Positions 9,049 through 18,333 are shown, numbered from the stretch's first letter. The stretch is 64,000 nt of DNA from Bacillaceae bacterium OF18-1A (GCA_027694045.1 JAQEWB010000004.1:62001-126000); one strand, 5' to 3'. A program made the numbers and translations. The notes: generated from the sequence alone by a model not told the origin.

Positions 9049-10638
9049 ATGTCGACGCAAACTTCACGGGTTACACTCGTTGGAGAAATGTTACCAGCGT
9101 ACAACGAAATATTGACACCTGAGGTGCTTAATTTTTTAAAGGAATTACATGAAAATTTCAATGAGCGCCGCATAGAACTTTTACAAAAGCGTGTGGAGAA
9201 ACAAAAGCGAATTGATGCAGGGGAGTTTCCGAAGTTTTTAGAAGAAACAAAGCATATTCGTGAAGCAGATTGGACAATCGCCAAGCTGCCAAAAGATTTA
9301 GAGGATCGCCGCGTAGAGATTACTGGGCCAGTAGATAGAAAGATGGTTATTAACGCTTTAAATTCAGGAGCACATCTTTTTATGGCGGACTTTGAAGATT
9401 CGAATTCGCCAACTTGGGAAAATGCGTTGGAAGGCCAAATAAACTTACGAGATGCAGTAAAGGGAACGATTTCATATGAAAATGATAAAGGGAAAGAATA
9501 TAGATTAAATGATAAAACAGCTGTACTCATAGTACGTCCAAGAGGATGGCATTTAGAAGAAAAACATATGCAAGTTAACGGGAAGAATATGTCAGGTAGT
9601 TTAGTGGATTTCGCACTTTATTTTTTCCATAATGCGAAAGCACTTTTAGCAAAAGGAAGCGGTCCATATTTTTACTTACCGAAAATGGAAAGTCATTTAG
9701 AAGCTAGATTATGGAATGACGTATTCGTATTTGCTCAAAACTACATCGGTATTCCAAATGGAACAATTAAAGCAACTGTGTTACTGGAAACGATTCACGC
9801 TTCGTTTGAAATGGATGAAATTTTGTATGAGTTAAAGGATCATTCTGCTGGCTTAAATTGCGGAAGATGGGATTACATTTTTAGTTTCTTAAAGAGTTTC
9901 CGGAATCATAACGAATTTTTACTTCCAGATAGAGCACAAGTCACGATGACAGCGCCATTTATGCGTGCGTATTCTTTGAAAGTAATTCAAACGTGTCATC
10001 GTCGTAATGCACCAGCAATTGGAGGAATGGCGGCACAAATTCCGATTAAAAATAATCCGGAAGCAAATGAAGCAGCTTTTGAAAAGGTGCGTGCTGATAA
10101 GGAACGCGAAGCTTTAGATGGTCATGATGGGACTTGGGTTGCTCACCCGGGACTTGTACCAGTGGCGATGGAAATATTTAATTACATTATGAAAACGCCG
10201 AATCAAATTTTTAGAAAACGTGAAGAAATACGTGTTACAGAAAAAGATTTATTAGAAGTACCAGTGGGAACGATTACAGAAGAGGGTCTTCGCATGAATA
10301 TTAGCGTAGGTATTCAATATATTGCATCTTGGTTAAGTGGACGGGGAGCAGCACCAATTTATAACTTAATGGAAGATGCGGCAACAGCGGAAATTTCGAG
10401 AGCACAAGTATGGCAATGGATTCGTCATGAAGGCGGAAAGCTAAATGATGGTCGTAATATTACGCTTGAATTAATGGAAGAACTAAAGGAAGAAGAATTA
10501 GCGAAAATAGAAAACGAGATTGGTAAGGAAGCCTTTAAGAAAGGGAGATTCAAGGAGGCAACAACATTGTTTACAAATCTCGTTCGGAATGATGAATTCG
10601 TACCATTTTTAACATTACCTGGTTATGAAATTTTATAA
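9049..10638 (+). CDS. aceB: Malate synthase A
   Basis: 529 residues, the usual length of malate synthase A. It condenses glyoxylate and acetyl-CoA to malate in the cytoplasm, the second step of the glyoxylate shunt. Visible family signatures include the [12 protein letters not shown] segment, [11 protein letters not shown] and the [10 protein letters not shown] motif. The ribosome site is AAAAGGGG. Its stop codon TAA (10636-10638) lies inside the 5-bp target duplication of a bcr1-like element, and aceA follows in the same direction with no terminator recognised, so the pair is probably one transcript. Confidence 0.97.
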   Translation: MSTQTSRVTLVGEMLPAYNEILTPEVLNFLKELHENFNERRIELLQKRVEKQKRIDAGEFPKFLEETKHIREADWTIAKLPKDLEDRRVEITGPVDRKMVINALNSGAHLFMADFEDSNSPTWENALEGQINLRDAVKGTISYENDKGKEYRLNDKTAVLIVRPRGWHLEEKHMQVNGKNMSGSLVDFALYFFHNAKALLAKGSGPYFYLPKMESHLEARLWNDVFVFAQNYIGIPNGTIKATVLLETIHASFEMDEILYELKDHSAGLNCGRWDYIFSFLKSFRNHNEFLLPDRAQVTMTAPFMRAYSLKVIQTCHRRNAPAIGGMAAQIPIKNNPEANEAAFEKVRADKEREALDGHDGTWVAHPGLVPVAMEIFNYIMKTPNQIFRKREEIRVTEKDLLEVPVGTITEEGLRMNISVGIQYIASWLSGRGAAPIYNLMEDAATAEISRAQVWQWIRHEGGKLNDGRNITLELMEELKEEELAKIENEIGKEAFKKGRFKEATTLFTNLVRNDEFVPFLTLPGYEIL

Positions 10639-10639
10639 A

Positions 10640-10787
10640 GTGAAACTTGAATCAGTGGGGAGAGGGGTATCCCCCATTGATTATCAGCCCTCACCAAGCG
10701 GACTTTTACGGGCAGTTGGCTCCCACCTAACTTCCTTGCATTCGCTGAATTTTGAGGTGGGAGTCTTACAGCCCGGAAAATAGTGGG
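10640..10787 (-). repeat. bcr1-like repeat element, copy 1, between aceB and aceA
   Basis: 148 nt flanked by the direct 5-mers ATAAA (10635-10639 and 10788-10792), i.e. TTTAT on the other strand. It is the reverse complement of a second 148-nt copy at 35402-35549, which has TTTAT on both sides. Shared landmarks are GACTCCCACCTCAAAATTC and CCCTCACCAA (here in complement). Length, ends and TTTAT duplication match what I recall of bcr1, a B. cereus group-specific mobile repeat thought to be a non-autonomous, structured element. Inserted here it adds about 150 nt to the aceB-aceA spacer and to the mRNA. Confidence 0.8.
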
Positions 10788-10814
10788 ATAAAAAATGAAA
10801 AGGGGATGGAATAA

Positions 10815-12092
10815 ATGAAAAACGAAAGAATTGATAAATTACAAGAAAGCTGGGAATTAGATACACGATGGAAAGGAATTACACGTCCATATTCAGCAGA
10901 AGATGTAATTCGTTTGCGTGGATCGATTGATATTGAACATACATTAGCACGCCGCGGTGCAGAGAAGCTTTGGAAGTCACTTCATACGGAAGATTATATT
11001 AACGCACTTGGCGCATTAACAGGAAATCAGGCGATGCAGCAAGTAAAAGCGGGGTTAAAAGCAATTTATTTAAGCGGTTGGCAAGTGGCAGCTGATGCGA
11101 ATCTTTCTGGACATATGTATCCAGATCAAAGTTTATATCCAGCGAACAGTGTACCGGCTGTAGTAAAACGAATTAACCAAACACTTCAACGTGCTGACCA
11201 AATTCAGCATATGGAAGGAAGCGGGGATACAGATTATTTCGTACCGATTGTAGCGGATGCAGAAGCTGGATTTGGCGGACAGTTAAACGTTTTTGAACTG
11301 ATGAAAGGTATGATTGAAGCAGGTGCATCAGGTGTACACTTTGAAGATCAATTATCTTCAGAGAAAAAATGTGGCCATTTAGGCGGAAAAGTATTATTGC
11401 CAACACAAACAGCGGTGCGCAATTTAATTTCCGCACGCCTTGCTGCGGACGTGATGGGAGTACCGACAATTATCGTTGCAAGAACAGATGCAGATGCAGC
11501 AGATTTAATTACGAGCGATATCGATCCTGTTGATAAAGCATTTATTACAGGTGAAAGAACACCAGAAGGATTTTATCGTACGAAAGCAGGATTGGATCAG
11601 GCAATTGCACGTGGTTTAGCATATGCACCATATGCAGACCTCGTTTGGTGTGAAACATCTGAACCGAATTTAGAAGATGCGAAACGATTTGCGGACGCAA
11701 TCCATAAGAAATATCCAGGGAAATTACTTGCTTACAACTGTTCACCTTCATTTAACTGGAAACAAAAATTAGATGAAAAAACGATTGCAACGTTCCAAAA
11801 AGAAATCGCATCGTATGGTTACAAGTTCCAATTCGTAACACTTGCTGGATTCCACTCATTAAACTATGGCATGTTTGAATTAGCACGTGGCTATAAAGAA
11901 CGCGGTATGGCAGCATACTCTGAACTACAACAAGCAGAATTCGCAGCAGAAAAAGACGGTTACTCTGCAACACGTCATCAACGCGAAGTAGGAACAGGTT
12001 ACTTTGATGAAGTTGCACAAGTGATTACAGGCGGAACTTCATCAACGACAGCGTTAAAAGGATCTACAGAAGAAGCACAGTTTACGAAATAA
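10815..12092 (+). CDS. aceA: Isocitrate lyase
   Basis: 425 residues. It cleaves isocitrate to glyoxylate and succinate, the first step of the glyoxylate shunt, allowing growth on acetate or fatty acids. The catalytic signature KKCGHLGGK is intact, as are the TDADAADL and CSPSFNWK segments expected of the family. Good ribosome site (AAAAGGGGATGG) just before the ATG. Second gene of the aceB-aceA unit; a GC-rich terminator follows. Confidence 0.97.
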   Translation: MKNERIDKLQESWELDTRWKGITRPYSAEDVIRLRGSIDIEHTLARRGAEKLWKSLHTEDYINALGALTGNQAMQQVKAGLKAIYLSGWQVAADANLSGHMYPDQSLYPANSVPAVVKRINQTLQRADQIQHMEGSGDTDYFVPIVADAEAGFGGQLNVFELMKGMIEAGASGVHFEDQLSSEKKCGHLGGKVLLPTQTAVRNLISARLAADVMGVPTIIVARTDADAADLITSDIDPVDKAFITGERTPEGFYRTKAGLDQAIARGLAYAPYADLVWCETSEPNLEDAKRFADAIHKKYPGKLLAYNCSPSFNWKQKLDEKTIATFQKEIASYGYKFQFVTLAGFHSLNYGMFELARGYKERGMAAYSELQQAEFAAEKDGYSATRHQREVGTGYFDEVAQVITGGTSSTTALKGSTEEAQFTK

Positions 12093-12096
12093 AAGG

Positions 12097-12130
12097 AAGG
12101 GGCACCTTTTTGAAGGGTGCCCCTTGTTAT
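12097..12130 (+). terminator. Terminator of aceB-aceA
   Basis: Ten-bp stem AAGGGGCACC / GGTGCCCCTT with a nine-base loop and T-rich tail. Confidence 0.85.
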
Positions 12131-12201
12131 TTTCTAAACGATTCGAAAAGAGAGATTGAGTTGTCGGCAAAAAACGATACTTCCTTTTCTTTATTACTAA
12201 A

Positions 12202-12993
12202 TCAACTCCACTCAGCCCTATGATCACGAATAAACTTCATATCTTTCTCATAATGCTCTAGATGTCCTTCATCAATCATTCTTTGGAAATTCAAGTCGCC
12301 TTCTTGCGCTTTTCGTTTCATATATGTACATAATCCTTCTAATCGAAGCAACACCATTCCTAAGTAATCTTCATCCATATTTTTATCATAGGACTGAACG
12401 AACAAATTCATTCTCTCTTTAATGCGATCTGCATGTTGCGATGAGTCATAATGAACGGCTTCACCGGATTCTGTATAATACACTCTACTTAAAGGTACAC
12501 AAGTATAGAGTGTATAAGCTATATCCCATAGTCTTGGACCAGGAGCAGCAACATCGAAATCAATAATCCCTACTGGCTTCTCATTATTAAAAATAATGTT
12601 ATATATGGCAAAATCATTGTGACATAAAACCTCAATGTTATTTGGCGTGTGATCCATCGGTTTCCAATCATCTGATAACGGAAAATCACTTACAGCATCA
12701 TGGTAAAGGCGAAGTATCTTTGCGATTTCTTTTAATACATCATTAGATCGCATATATTCTTTTAAAGGATAATTGCCAGCTTCTCCTTCAATAAAGGATA
12801 AAATCTCTCTATCCTTTTCATCTACACCTAAAAACTTTGGAGCATAATGAAATCCTTTGTTTTCTAAATGTTGCAATAACTTATGAATCTTTTCATTGCC
12901 TGGCTTTAACTCTCGCCGAACAGTATTTTCAGAACGATATACGCTTGAGACGTTTCCCCCTGTTAGCCTTTCTTCTTTAGCGTAGTTTGACAT
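12202..12993 (-). CDS. APH-family phosphotransferase (aminoglycoside/choline kinase fold)
   Basis: 263 residues from the ATG at 12993, which has a GGGGGA ribosome site; a longer in-frame extension overlaps the next gene and was rejected. The kinase loop CHNDFAIYN (Brenner-type HxDxxxxN) and the metal-binding GIIDFDVAAPGPRLWD are clear, typical of the aminoglycoside phosphotransferase/choline kinase superfamily. The N-lobe has GGNVSSVYR as the nucleotide loop. The substrate is unknown; resistance should not be assumed from the fold. It is the second gene after a broken one on the minus strand. Confidence 0.85.
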   Translation of the reverse strand: MSNYAKEERLTGGNVSSVYRSENTVRRELKPGNEKIHKLLQHLENKGFHYAPKFLGVDEKDREILSFIEGEAGNYPLKEYMRSNDVLKEIAKILRLYHDAVSDFPLSDDWKPMDHTPNNIEVLCHNDFAIYNIIFNNEKPVGIIDFDVAAPGPRLWDIAYTLYTCVPLSRVYYTESGEAVHYDSSQHADRIKERMNLFVQSYDKNMDEDYLGMVLLRLEGLCTYMKRKAQEGDLNFQRMIDEGHLEHYEKDMKFIRDHRAEWS

Positions 12994-13012
12994 GTGAAAA
13001 TTCCCCCTGTGA

Positions 13013-13506
13013 TTACAAAATCCAATTCCAAATAGTAAATAGACCAACAATGGCAGAAAAGAGAAGGCAAGCAAGGAATGCTAAACAGCCAAAAGGAACT
13101 AGCTTATCTTGCCATGTTTCTTTATACTCATAAATTAACTCCTCTGCTACTTTCTTCTGCACTGAAGATAAAGGTTGATCTTTATACAAACCTTTTATAT
13201 GGTTAGAATCGCCTTTAAACTTTAAAGCACGTGCAATATGATGAGGATTATTTCCCATTGATTTTTCAAATAATAAACATGATTCATGCATAATATCTGT
13301 TTTATGCTCCTCTAGATACCAGTAACGTCCAGCCATTTCTGGATATTGTAATGTATAATAAATATCTCCGAGTTTTTTCGAAGATGTAATTCATTTGGGT
13401 ATGTAAAGATGAGGCCATGCAATCTATCTCTTGCTTTTCCAAGATTATTATTTTCAATATCCTCTTCAATTCTTTTTAATGTTTTTCTAGGAATTTTATT
13501 GGTCAT
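13013..13506 (-). pseudogene. Frameshifted small membrane protein gene (DUF6584-like)
   Basis: Two overlapping frames encode one protein. 13506-13312 gives the N-terminus (ending RKNSEIF...) and 13336-13013 gives the rest, with a C-terminal membrane helix (about 20 residues rich in L, F and A). Adding one A to the six-A run (T6 at 13373-13378 on the plus strand) restores a continuous reading RKKLGDIYYTLQYPEMAGRYW. The rejoined product is about 160 residues. The family name is from memory of similar B. cereus group proteins and is uncertain. The break is in a homopolymer, so a real indel and a sequencing error are both possible. Confidence 0.75.
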
Positions 13507-13586
13507 AAACTCCTCCTTATTTGGAATAAAGATAATTATATTTTATAAGAAATACTAAAAATTAGAAATTCTATTTTCGAAAAAGA

Positions 13587-13615
13587 TTGTACATTTTATT
13601 TTAATGTGCTATGAT
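13587..13615 (+). promoter_or_regulatory. Promoter of the cold-shock gene, with a long 5' leader
   Basis: -35 TTGTAC (13587-13592) and -10 TATGAT (13610-13615) with a 17-nt spacer. Transcription from here would give an untranslated leader of about 165 nt, the arrangement typical of csp genes, whose leaders act as RNA thermosensors. Confidence 0.65.
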
Positions 13616-13785
13616 GATGTCAGTTGAATAGTTAAATTAAGCAATCCATATGTTATCAAGTGCTGAAAACGAACGAGAAAAAGTATGTGAGAACTAGTTT
13701 ATGTTTCGTATTTGATAATGTGTGGATTCTTTTTTTAGACAGGAAGACTAAAAAAAAAATTGTATTTTCTTAGGAGGAAATAATC

Positions 13786-13989
13786 ATGGCAGTAACAGGA
13801 CAAGTAAAATGGTTTAACAACGAAAAAGGCTTCGGTTTCATCGAAGTTCCAGGCGAAAACGACGTATTCGTACACTTCTCTGCAATCGAAACTGAAGGTT
13901 TCAAATCTTTAGAAGAAGGCCAAAAAGTTAGCTTCGAAATCGAAGAAGGTAACCGTGGACCTCAAGCTAAAAACGTAATCAAACTATAA
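13786..13989 (+). CDS. cspA: Cold-shock protein (CspA family)
   Basis: 67 residues, a single cold-shock domain. The RNP1 motif GFGFIEV and RNP2 motif VFVHFSAI are intact. These small OB-fold proteins bind single-stranded RNA/DNA and act as RNA chaperones. The ribosome site TAGGAGGAAA is strong. The sequence resembles the B. cereus protein I recall as CspA, but paralogues are close, so the letter is tentative. A bidirectional terminator follows. Confidence 0.93.
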   Translation: MAVTGQVKWFNNEKGFGFIEVPGENDVFVHFSAIETEGFKSLEEGQKVSFEIEEGNRGPQAKNVIKL

Positions 13990-14010
13990 TTTTATAGTTT
14001 ATTATGAAAA

Positions 14011-14040
14011 AAAGGATGGCTGCTGCCATCCTTTTTTTAT
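14011..14040. terminator. Bidirectional terminator, cspA / convergent small gene
   Basis: AAAGGATGGC / GCCATCCTTT stem, loop TGCT, T7 on the plus strand and A-run on the other side. Confidence 0.85.
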
Positions 14041-14222
14041 TGTTCTTTCTCCGCTTTTTTCTTCTCGCGTTTTTTACATTCTCGACATTTTGATTTACGA
14101 AATGGTTTCGCTAAGAATAGCAAAATGAAAAATAAGCCGAATATAATGCTAGCTGAATTTTTCACGATCACAATACTACTATTTTTCATGTGAATGGTTG
14201 GTTGAATCTCTTTTTCTTCCAT
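14037..14222 (-). CDS. Small single-helix membrane protein
   Basis: 61 residues with one central hydrophobic helix (about 24-40) and a highly basic C-terminal tail with a CRECKKREKKK stretch. The GGAGGTCC ribosome site precedes the ATG at 14222. The stop lies in the T-run of the convergent cold-shock terminator. Function unknown. Confidence 0.7.
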   Translation of the reverse strand: MEEKEIQPTIHMKNSSIVIVKNSASIIFGLFFILLFLAKPFRKSKCRECKKREKKKAEKEQ

Positions 14223-14505
14223 GAGGGACCTCCATATATTGGATTTGTATTTTAATTATAGCAAAGTTAATCGTTGTAATGAGGTGAAAAGAGAAAGTGA
14301 TTATACATATTTGTAGATGATATAAGTGTTTTTTCTACAATATAAACCCTCTTATTCGTATATTATTATTTTATAATTTAAAAAGTTTTTTATAAATGAT
14401 AAAAGATTGTAAAAAAGCGTAATGTGTACACTATTTCCTTTTCATCAATGCTAAAATTATATATGCAGCTGCTAATATAAATGGAAAATAAAAAGGAGAT
14501 AGAGT

Positions 14506-15087
14506 ATGGAAAGTAAAGTAGAACGTTATGTCGAAAATTATGTTGTAAATAAAAATACGATGGCCTTACTTCCTGTTATTCTAAGTGAAAAGAAAATTGT
14601 TACGCGAGTTGTTGAAATGGAAGATTCATTTTTCGTATTTCAAAAGCCTTTAGATATTATAGAAAGAAGTTGCCGTAAGCATGGATCAAGTTTCTTAGGT
14701 AGAAAAGAAGGAACGAAAGAGTTAACTCATATTACACATAAAGCACCAATTGCGATTAGTCCTACAGATCAACTTTATTTTTTCCCTACTTATTCTTACT
14801 CTAGAAAAGAGTGTGCATGGTTGTCACACTTTTATATCGAAAGTAATAAAGAACTAAAAGATGGAAATCTTATTATTAAATTTATAAATGGCTTTGCTGT
14901 GAAATTAGAAATATCTAAGACTAGTTTTGAAAACCAACTAAATCGTACAGCGAAATTGCGTACTGAATATGAAGATCGTAGAAAAAAACAAGGGAATCCT
15001 TGTTTTAAAGAGATTGATGAAAGAGATGGAATAACATTAAGGCCAGCTTATGAGAAAGTGTATGTTGTTAAAGAAGAGGATGTGTGA
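14506..15087 (+). CDS. comK: Competence transcription factor ComK
   Basis: 193 residues aligning by eye along its length with B. subtilis ComK: the RSCR.HGSSFLGRK.GT block, HKAPI...DQLYFFPT, the HFYIE region and the late SFENQLNRTAKLRT helix. ComK binds AT-rich K-boxes as a dimer of dimers and activates DNA-uptake genes. B. cereus group genomes carry ComK1- and ComK2-type copies; this full-length form resembles ComK1. The upstream region is AT-rich with A4/T4 clusters but no clean K-box pair was established. ComZ, linked to com gene control, lies at 51.5 kb. Confidence 0.92.
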   Translation: MESKVERYVENYVVNKNTMALLPVILSEKKIVTRVVEMEDSFFVFQKPLDIIERSCRKHGSSFLGRKEGTKELTHITHKAPIAISPTDQLYFFPTYSYSRKECAWLSHFYIESNKELKDGNLIIKFINGFAVKLEISKTSFENQLNRTAKLRTEYEDRRKKQGNPCFKEIDERDGITLRPAYEKVYVVKEEDV

Positions 15088-15092
15088 GAAGA

Positions 15093-15120
15093 AAGGGATG
15101 AGGTAACTCATCCTTTTTTT
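15093..15120 (+). terminator. Terminator after comK
   Basis: Stem AAGGATGAG-like arms (GGATGAG / CTCATCC) with GTAA loop and T7. Confidence 0.85.
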
Positions 15121-15258
15121 GATTTCATTTATTCAATAATTTCAATTTTCGCTGTATAATAGTTTTAGATGGTTTATTTTTACAATAAAAGAATATTATC
15201 CTATATGTGCACTGTATTGTAGTTATATGTTACTGCATGAATAAAAAGGGGTGGTGGC

Positions 15259-15855
15259 ATGATGAAAAGGACTCTATTATTTTGGTCGCAATATATCCTT
15301 GTTTTACCTATATTATGTATTACATTTTTATTTACTGGATTCGTTGGTAGTCAGTTAATGATAGGTGATGCGAAAGAGCATTTTGTTTTTACACCTCAAA
15401 GTGTCACGGATTATAGTCAAATTTATGAAATTGATAAATTGTTATTTTCTTTTTCAGTTCAACCGTTAGTTACTACAGTTTTTCTTTTGTCGGTCGTATA
15501 CGTAGTGACACTTATTGTCTTTCAAATTATTGAATGTAGAAAACAGAAGAAGGTGTTACACAGTATTCAATATATGATTCTCGTACCGATTTTCCTTTAT
15601 TTGTGGTTTGGGACGATGGATTTTTCCGCGATTCATTTAACTTCGGTTGATAATTGGAAAGATTATCTCGTATTCACTCCTACTACTATAGTGAATGAAC
15701 AAGATGTATATATGATTGATAAGTTTCTATACAAATTTCGCATGATACCTGTTCAGACTACAGCGTTGACAATATCTTTCTTATATTTGTTAACCCTTCT
15801 TGTGATTGATAGTATCGGTTTGTTAAAAAAGGTAGTTGTAAGAACTAATAATTAA
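15259..15855 (+). CDS. Membrane protein with internally duplicated module (DUF4306-like?)
   Basis: 198 residues with four hydrophobic helices. The two halves repeat one another: VFTPQSVTDYSQIYEIDKLL followed by a helix (about 49-95) and VFTPTTIVNEQDVYMIDKFL followed by a helix (about 140-187). Each half pairs an extracytoplasmic VFTP...ID(K) segment with a membrane span. This recalls YjdJ/DUF4306 proteins of Bacillus, but I am not sure of the family. RBS GGGGTGG precedes ATG. Monocistronic, with its own terminator. Confidence 0.7.
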   Translation: MMKRTLLFWSQYILVLPILCITFLFTGFVGSQLMIGDAKEHFVFTPQSVTDYSQIYEIDKLLFSFSVQPLVTTVFLLSVVYVVTLIVFQIIECRKQKKVLHSIQYMILVPIFLYLWFGTMDFSAIHLTSVDNWKDYLVFTPTTIVNEQDVYMIDKFLYKFRMIPVQTTALTISFLYLLTLLVIDSIGLLKKVVVRTNN

Positions 15856-15914
15856 AGAAGATGAATGGTTTGAAGATATAACGATGATGATTCGTTGCTA
15901 ATTTTTATAAGTAG

Positions 15915-15948
15915 AAATAACCTTATGCACAGTAAGGTTATTTTTTTT
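15915..15948 (+). terminator. Terminator after the duplicated-module membrane protein
   Basis: Stem AATAACCTTA / TAAGGTTATT with a T8 tail. Confidence 0.85.
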
Positions 15949-15997
15949 GAAGTATTGTTTAGTGCTTTTTATAATAAGTGACCATTAAATTATAATT

Positions 15998-16025
15998 TGT
16001 ACAAGTCGTCAAAATGACTTGTACA
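15998..16025. repeat. 10-bp-arm inverted repeat
   Basis: TGTACAAGTC and GACTTGTACA separated by eight bases. There is no T run, so not a terminator; possibly an operator or part of the mobile-element boundary. Confidence 0.6.
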
Positions 16026-16265
16026 TGCTGTCGAATATTGATAGATTATCATAGCATAATAATGAAGGAATTCTAATGAAAGATATGGAAATTTAATAAT
16101 TACATCTCTGTATGTCGTATCTACCATTTCCTCTTTTATTTAGGCAATGATACAGTAGAGGAAAGAAACAGTTAGTGTATATCTATAAAAGTATATAATT
16201 AGTGATAAAATATTTGTAGAGGAAAAATTGTCGTCGGGGTAAAGTAGTTTCATGGGGTGAAAAAT

Positions 16266-16411
16266 CTGAAGCTATATTCAATTGGTGATTTTGCAAAAAA
16301 GGCAGGTAGGACAGAGCAAACCAGTTGCTATCTTCAAGGGAAAATAAAGCGAAGAAGATGATTAAGGGGTTGCTGCAAAATGATGCTTGCGAAGAAAGTG
16401 AGAATCAAGCC
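16266..16411 (+). pseudogene. tnpA: Remnant of IS607-type TnpA serine recombinase
   Basis: From a CTG at 16266 the translation begins KLYSIGDFAKKAGRTEQT, the MerR-like helix-turn-helix N-terminus characteristic of IS607 TnpA. It stops at 16361 after 31 codons. In the +1 frame the sequence continues as AKKMIKGLLQNDACEESE, a plausible TnpA C-terminal tail that overlaps the tnpB start. So the N-terminal about 20 and C-terminal about 30 residues survive, and the catalytic serine recombinase domain between them is gone. The likely original start codon is also changed to CTG. The element cannot transpose by itself. Confidence 0.75.
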
Positions 16412-17498
16412 GAATAAAGAACAAGAATTTCAACTTTGGAAATCTGTTGGTACGGCAAGATGGGCTTATAATTGGGCACTGGCGAAGCAAGAAGAGAATT
16501 ATAAGCATGGCGGAAAGTTCATATCAGACGGTTTTTTACGGAAAGAATTAACCGCATTGAAGCAGACTGCAGAATATACTTGGTTGTACGATGTTTCAAA
16601 TAATATAGCCAAACAAGCAATCAAAGATGCTTGTGAAGCATATAAACGATTTTTTAAGGGGCTGGCTGATAAACCACGATTCAAAAGCAGAAGGAAAGCA
16701 AAACCCTCTTTTTACAACGATAACATCAAGTTAAAAGTAAAGGGAAAACAAGTTTTGATTGAGAAAGTCGGTTGGGTAAAAACATCCGAAAAGTTACCTG
16801 TAGAGGTGAAGTACTCTAATCCACGCGTTAGCTTTGATGGTAAGTATTGGTATTTATCTGTCAGTATCGAACAGGAGTTTACAAAAGAGAAGTTAACGGC
16901 TGTTTCGTTAGGAATAGATATTGGAATCAAAGAATTAGCGTATTGTTCTGATGGTCAGAAAAAGAAAAATATCAACAAAACAAAAGTGGTAAGACAGGCA
17001 GAGAAACGCCTTCGTAGATTGCAGCGTCAAGTTTCTCGTAAATATGAAATGAATAAGGAGGAAGACCGTTTTGTCAAAACAAGCAACATTATAAAAATCG
17101 AACAAGAGATACGACAACTACATAGAAGGTTATCAAATATCAGAAAGAATCACCTTCATCAATCCACGAGCGAAATTGTGAAAACCAAGCCATTTCGTAT
17201 TGTGATGGAGACACTGCATATCAAAGGTCTGATGAAGAATAGACACCTATCTAAAGCGATTGCGAAGTAGTGTTTATATGCGTTCAAAAGACAAATCCAA
17301 TACAAGTGTGAAAAATATGGTATTGAATTTGTAGAAGCTGATACATGGTATCCCTCTTCAAAAATGTGTTCCAATTGCGGAAGTATCAAAAAAGAACTAA
17401 AACTTTCTGATCGCATATACAAATGTACTTGTGGTCATGAAATGGATAGGGATTTAAATGCAGCTATCAATTTGTCACGGTACGAATTAGCAAGCTAA
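16380..17498 (+). pseudogene. tnpB: IS607-associated TnpB with in-frame amber stop
   Basis: 372 codons interrupted by TAG at 17268-17270 (codon 297, CAG expected: ...SKAIAK-stop-CLYAF). The RuvC-like triad is split: Asp180 (GIDIGIKE) and Glu277 (VMETL) lie before the stop, the third Asp (MDRDLNAA, about residues 356-358) after it, together with the zinc finger CSNC...CTCGH. TnpB is an RNA-guided DNA nuclease using an RNA from the element's right end. Only this one nonsense change is seen, so inactivation looks recent. Ribosome site AAGGGG. Translation of the first part alone would give an incomplete nuclease. Confidence 0.85.
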
Positions 17499-17652
17499 CA
17501 CCTAAAACGTTACTGCTAATATGTAGGATTCGTTGTATCCAAATTTACGCCCTCGGAGTGTTGTATCAAACGAAAGTAGCTTCTGCGAAATCGGACACGT
17601 AGAACAGGGAAATAAACAAAATTTATAGATTTTTATAAGTTTATGGCAACGG
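17471..17652 (+). mobile_element. Right end of IS607-type element, putative TnpB guide-RNA region
   Basis: The last codons of tnpB plus about 150 nt of non-coding DNA are repeated at 39314-39495 with about five differences by eye. In TnpB systems the omega (re)RNA comes from this 3' region, and the guide is the sequence just past the element end. The shared block ends at GGCAACGG (17652), so the guide here would begin at 17653 (TAGTAATTAGAG...). The end position is inferred from where the two copies diverge. Confidence 0.65.
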
Positions 17653-17683
17653 TAGTAATTAGAGTAAAGGGGTAAAGTGTAGA

Positions 17684-18277
17684 ATGGATTTACAGACAAT
17701 CAAAGAGTATTTTTCAGCAGAAAATATGGATCATATTGTTGAAAGTTATAAAGCGTTTGGACCACTTCTTGGTATTGGTTTACCGATGATAGAGGCGTTG
17801 ATTCCAGCATTGCCACTTATCGTATTTGTACTAGCGAATGCGATTGCGTTTGGTTTTTGGCTCGGTTTTCTTTATTCGTGGATTGGATCAGTAATTGGTG
17901 CCTTACTCGTCTTTTTCATTATCCGTCATTTTGGTCGGAGTCGTTTCTTTTCTTTTGTAAATAAGCATGAGAGAGTACGAAAAGCAATGGGATGGATTGA
18001 AAGGAAAGGGTTCGCACCGATTTTCGTCATATTTTGTTTTCCGTTTACACCGTCTGCGCTTATAAACGTTGTCGCTGGTTTATCTCGCATTAGTGTAAAA
18101 CAGTTTGGACTTGCGCTCGCATTCGGAAAGCTTGTGATGATTTTTATTTTAACGTATATCGGTCACGATTTAATGTCATTTATTCATAATCCTGTGAAAT
18201 CAATCATTGTAGCGATTGCTATTTTTATTTTATGGTATGTCGGTAAGAAAATTGAAGTAAAGTTAGAACTACATTAG
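17684..18277 (+). CDS. TVP38/TMEM64 (DedA-like, VTT domain) membrane protein
   Basis: 197 residues with about five hydrophobic segments and the VTT-domain pattern: a GxxPxIEALIPALP loop near residue 30-43 and the FCFPFTPSALINVVAGLS segment at about 117-135 with conserved Phe-Pro and Gly. Such proteins are linked to lipid scrambling or transport. It precedes a signal peptidase gene as yhjE precedes sipV in B. subtilis, supporting a YhjE-like identity. The IS607-type relic ends only about 30 nt upstream, so its promoter may have been displaced. Confidence 0.85.
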   Translation: MDLQTIKEYFSAENMDHIVESYKAFGPLLGIGLPMIEALIPALPLIVFVLANAIAFGFWLGFLYSWIGSVIGALLVFFIIRHFGRSRFFSFVNKHERVRKAMGWIERKGFAPIFVIFCFPFTPSALINVVAGLSRISVKQFGLALAFGKLVMIFILTYIGHDLMSFIHNPVKSIIVAIAIFILWYVGKKIEVKLELH

Positions 18278-18333
18278 GGATAGTCTTCTTTGGAAAGGAA
18301 AGCTTCATTATTAAAGGGTGAGGGGAGAAGCGG

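Larger units (their letters stand above)
15856..16265. other. Gene-free stretch before the IS607-type relic
   Basis: 410 nt. It holds the terminator of the preceding gene and an inverted repeat with 10-bp arms (TGTACAAGTC at 15998-16007, GACTTGTACA at 16016-16025). No open frame with a ribosome site was found. The left end of the IS607-type element probably lies in the last about 100 nt, but such elements lack terminal repeats so I cannot fix it. Confidence 0.6.

Noticed and set aside
12202..12993. Antibiotic resistance gene
   Set aside because: Only the broad APH/choline kinase fold is visible; nothing indicates aminoglycoside specificity or transfer.
12994..13074. 27-codon extension of the APH-family gene
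   Set aside because: It overlaps the coding end of the upstream gene; the ATG at 12993 has a clear ribosome site.
16380..17270. Complete TnpB of 296 residues
   Set aside because: The reading continues in frame for 75 further codons with the zinc finger and last catalytic Asp, so the short frame is a truncated product of a nonsense change.
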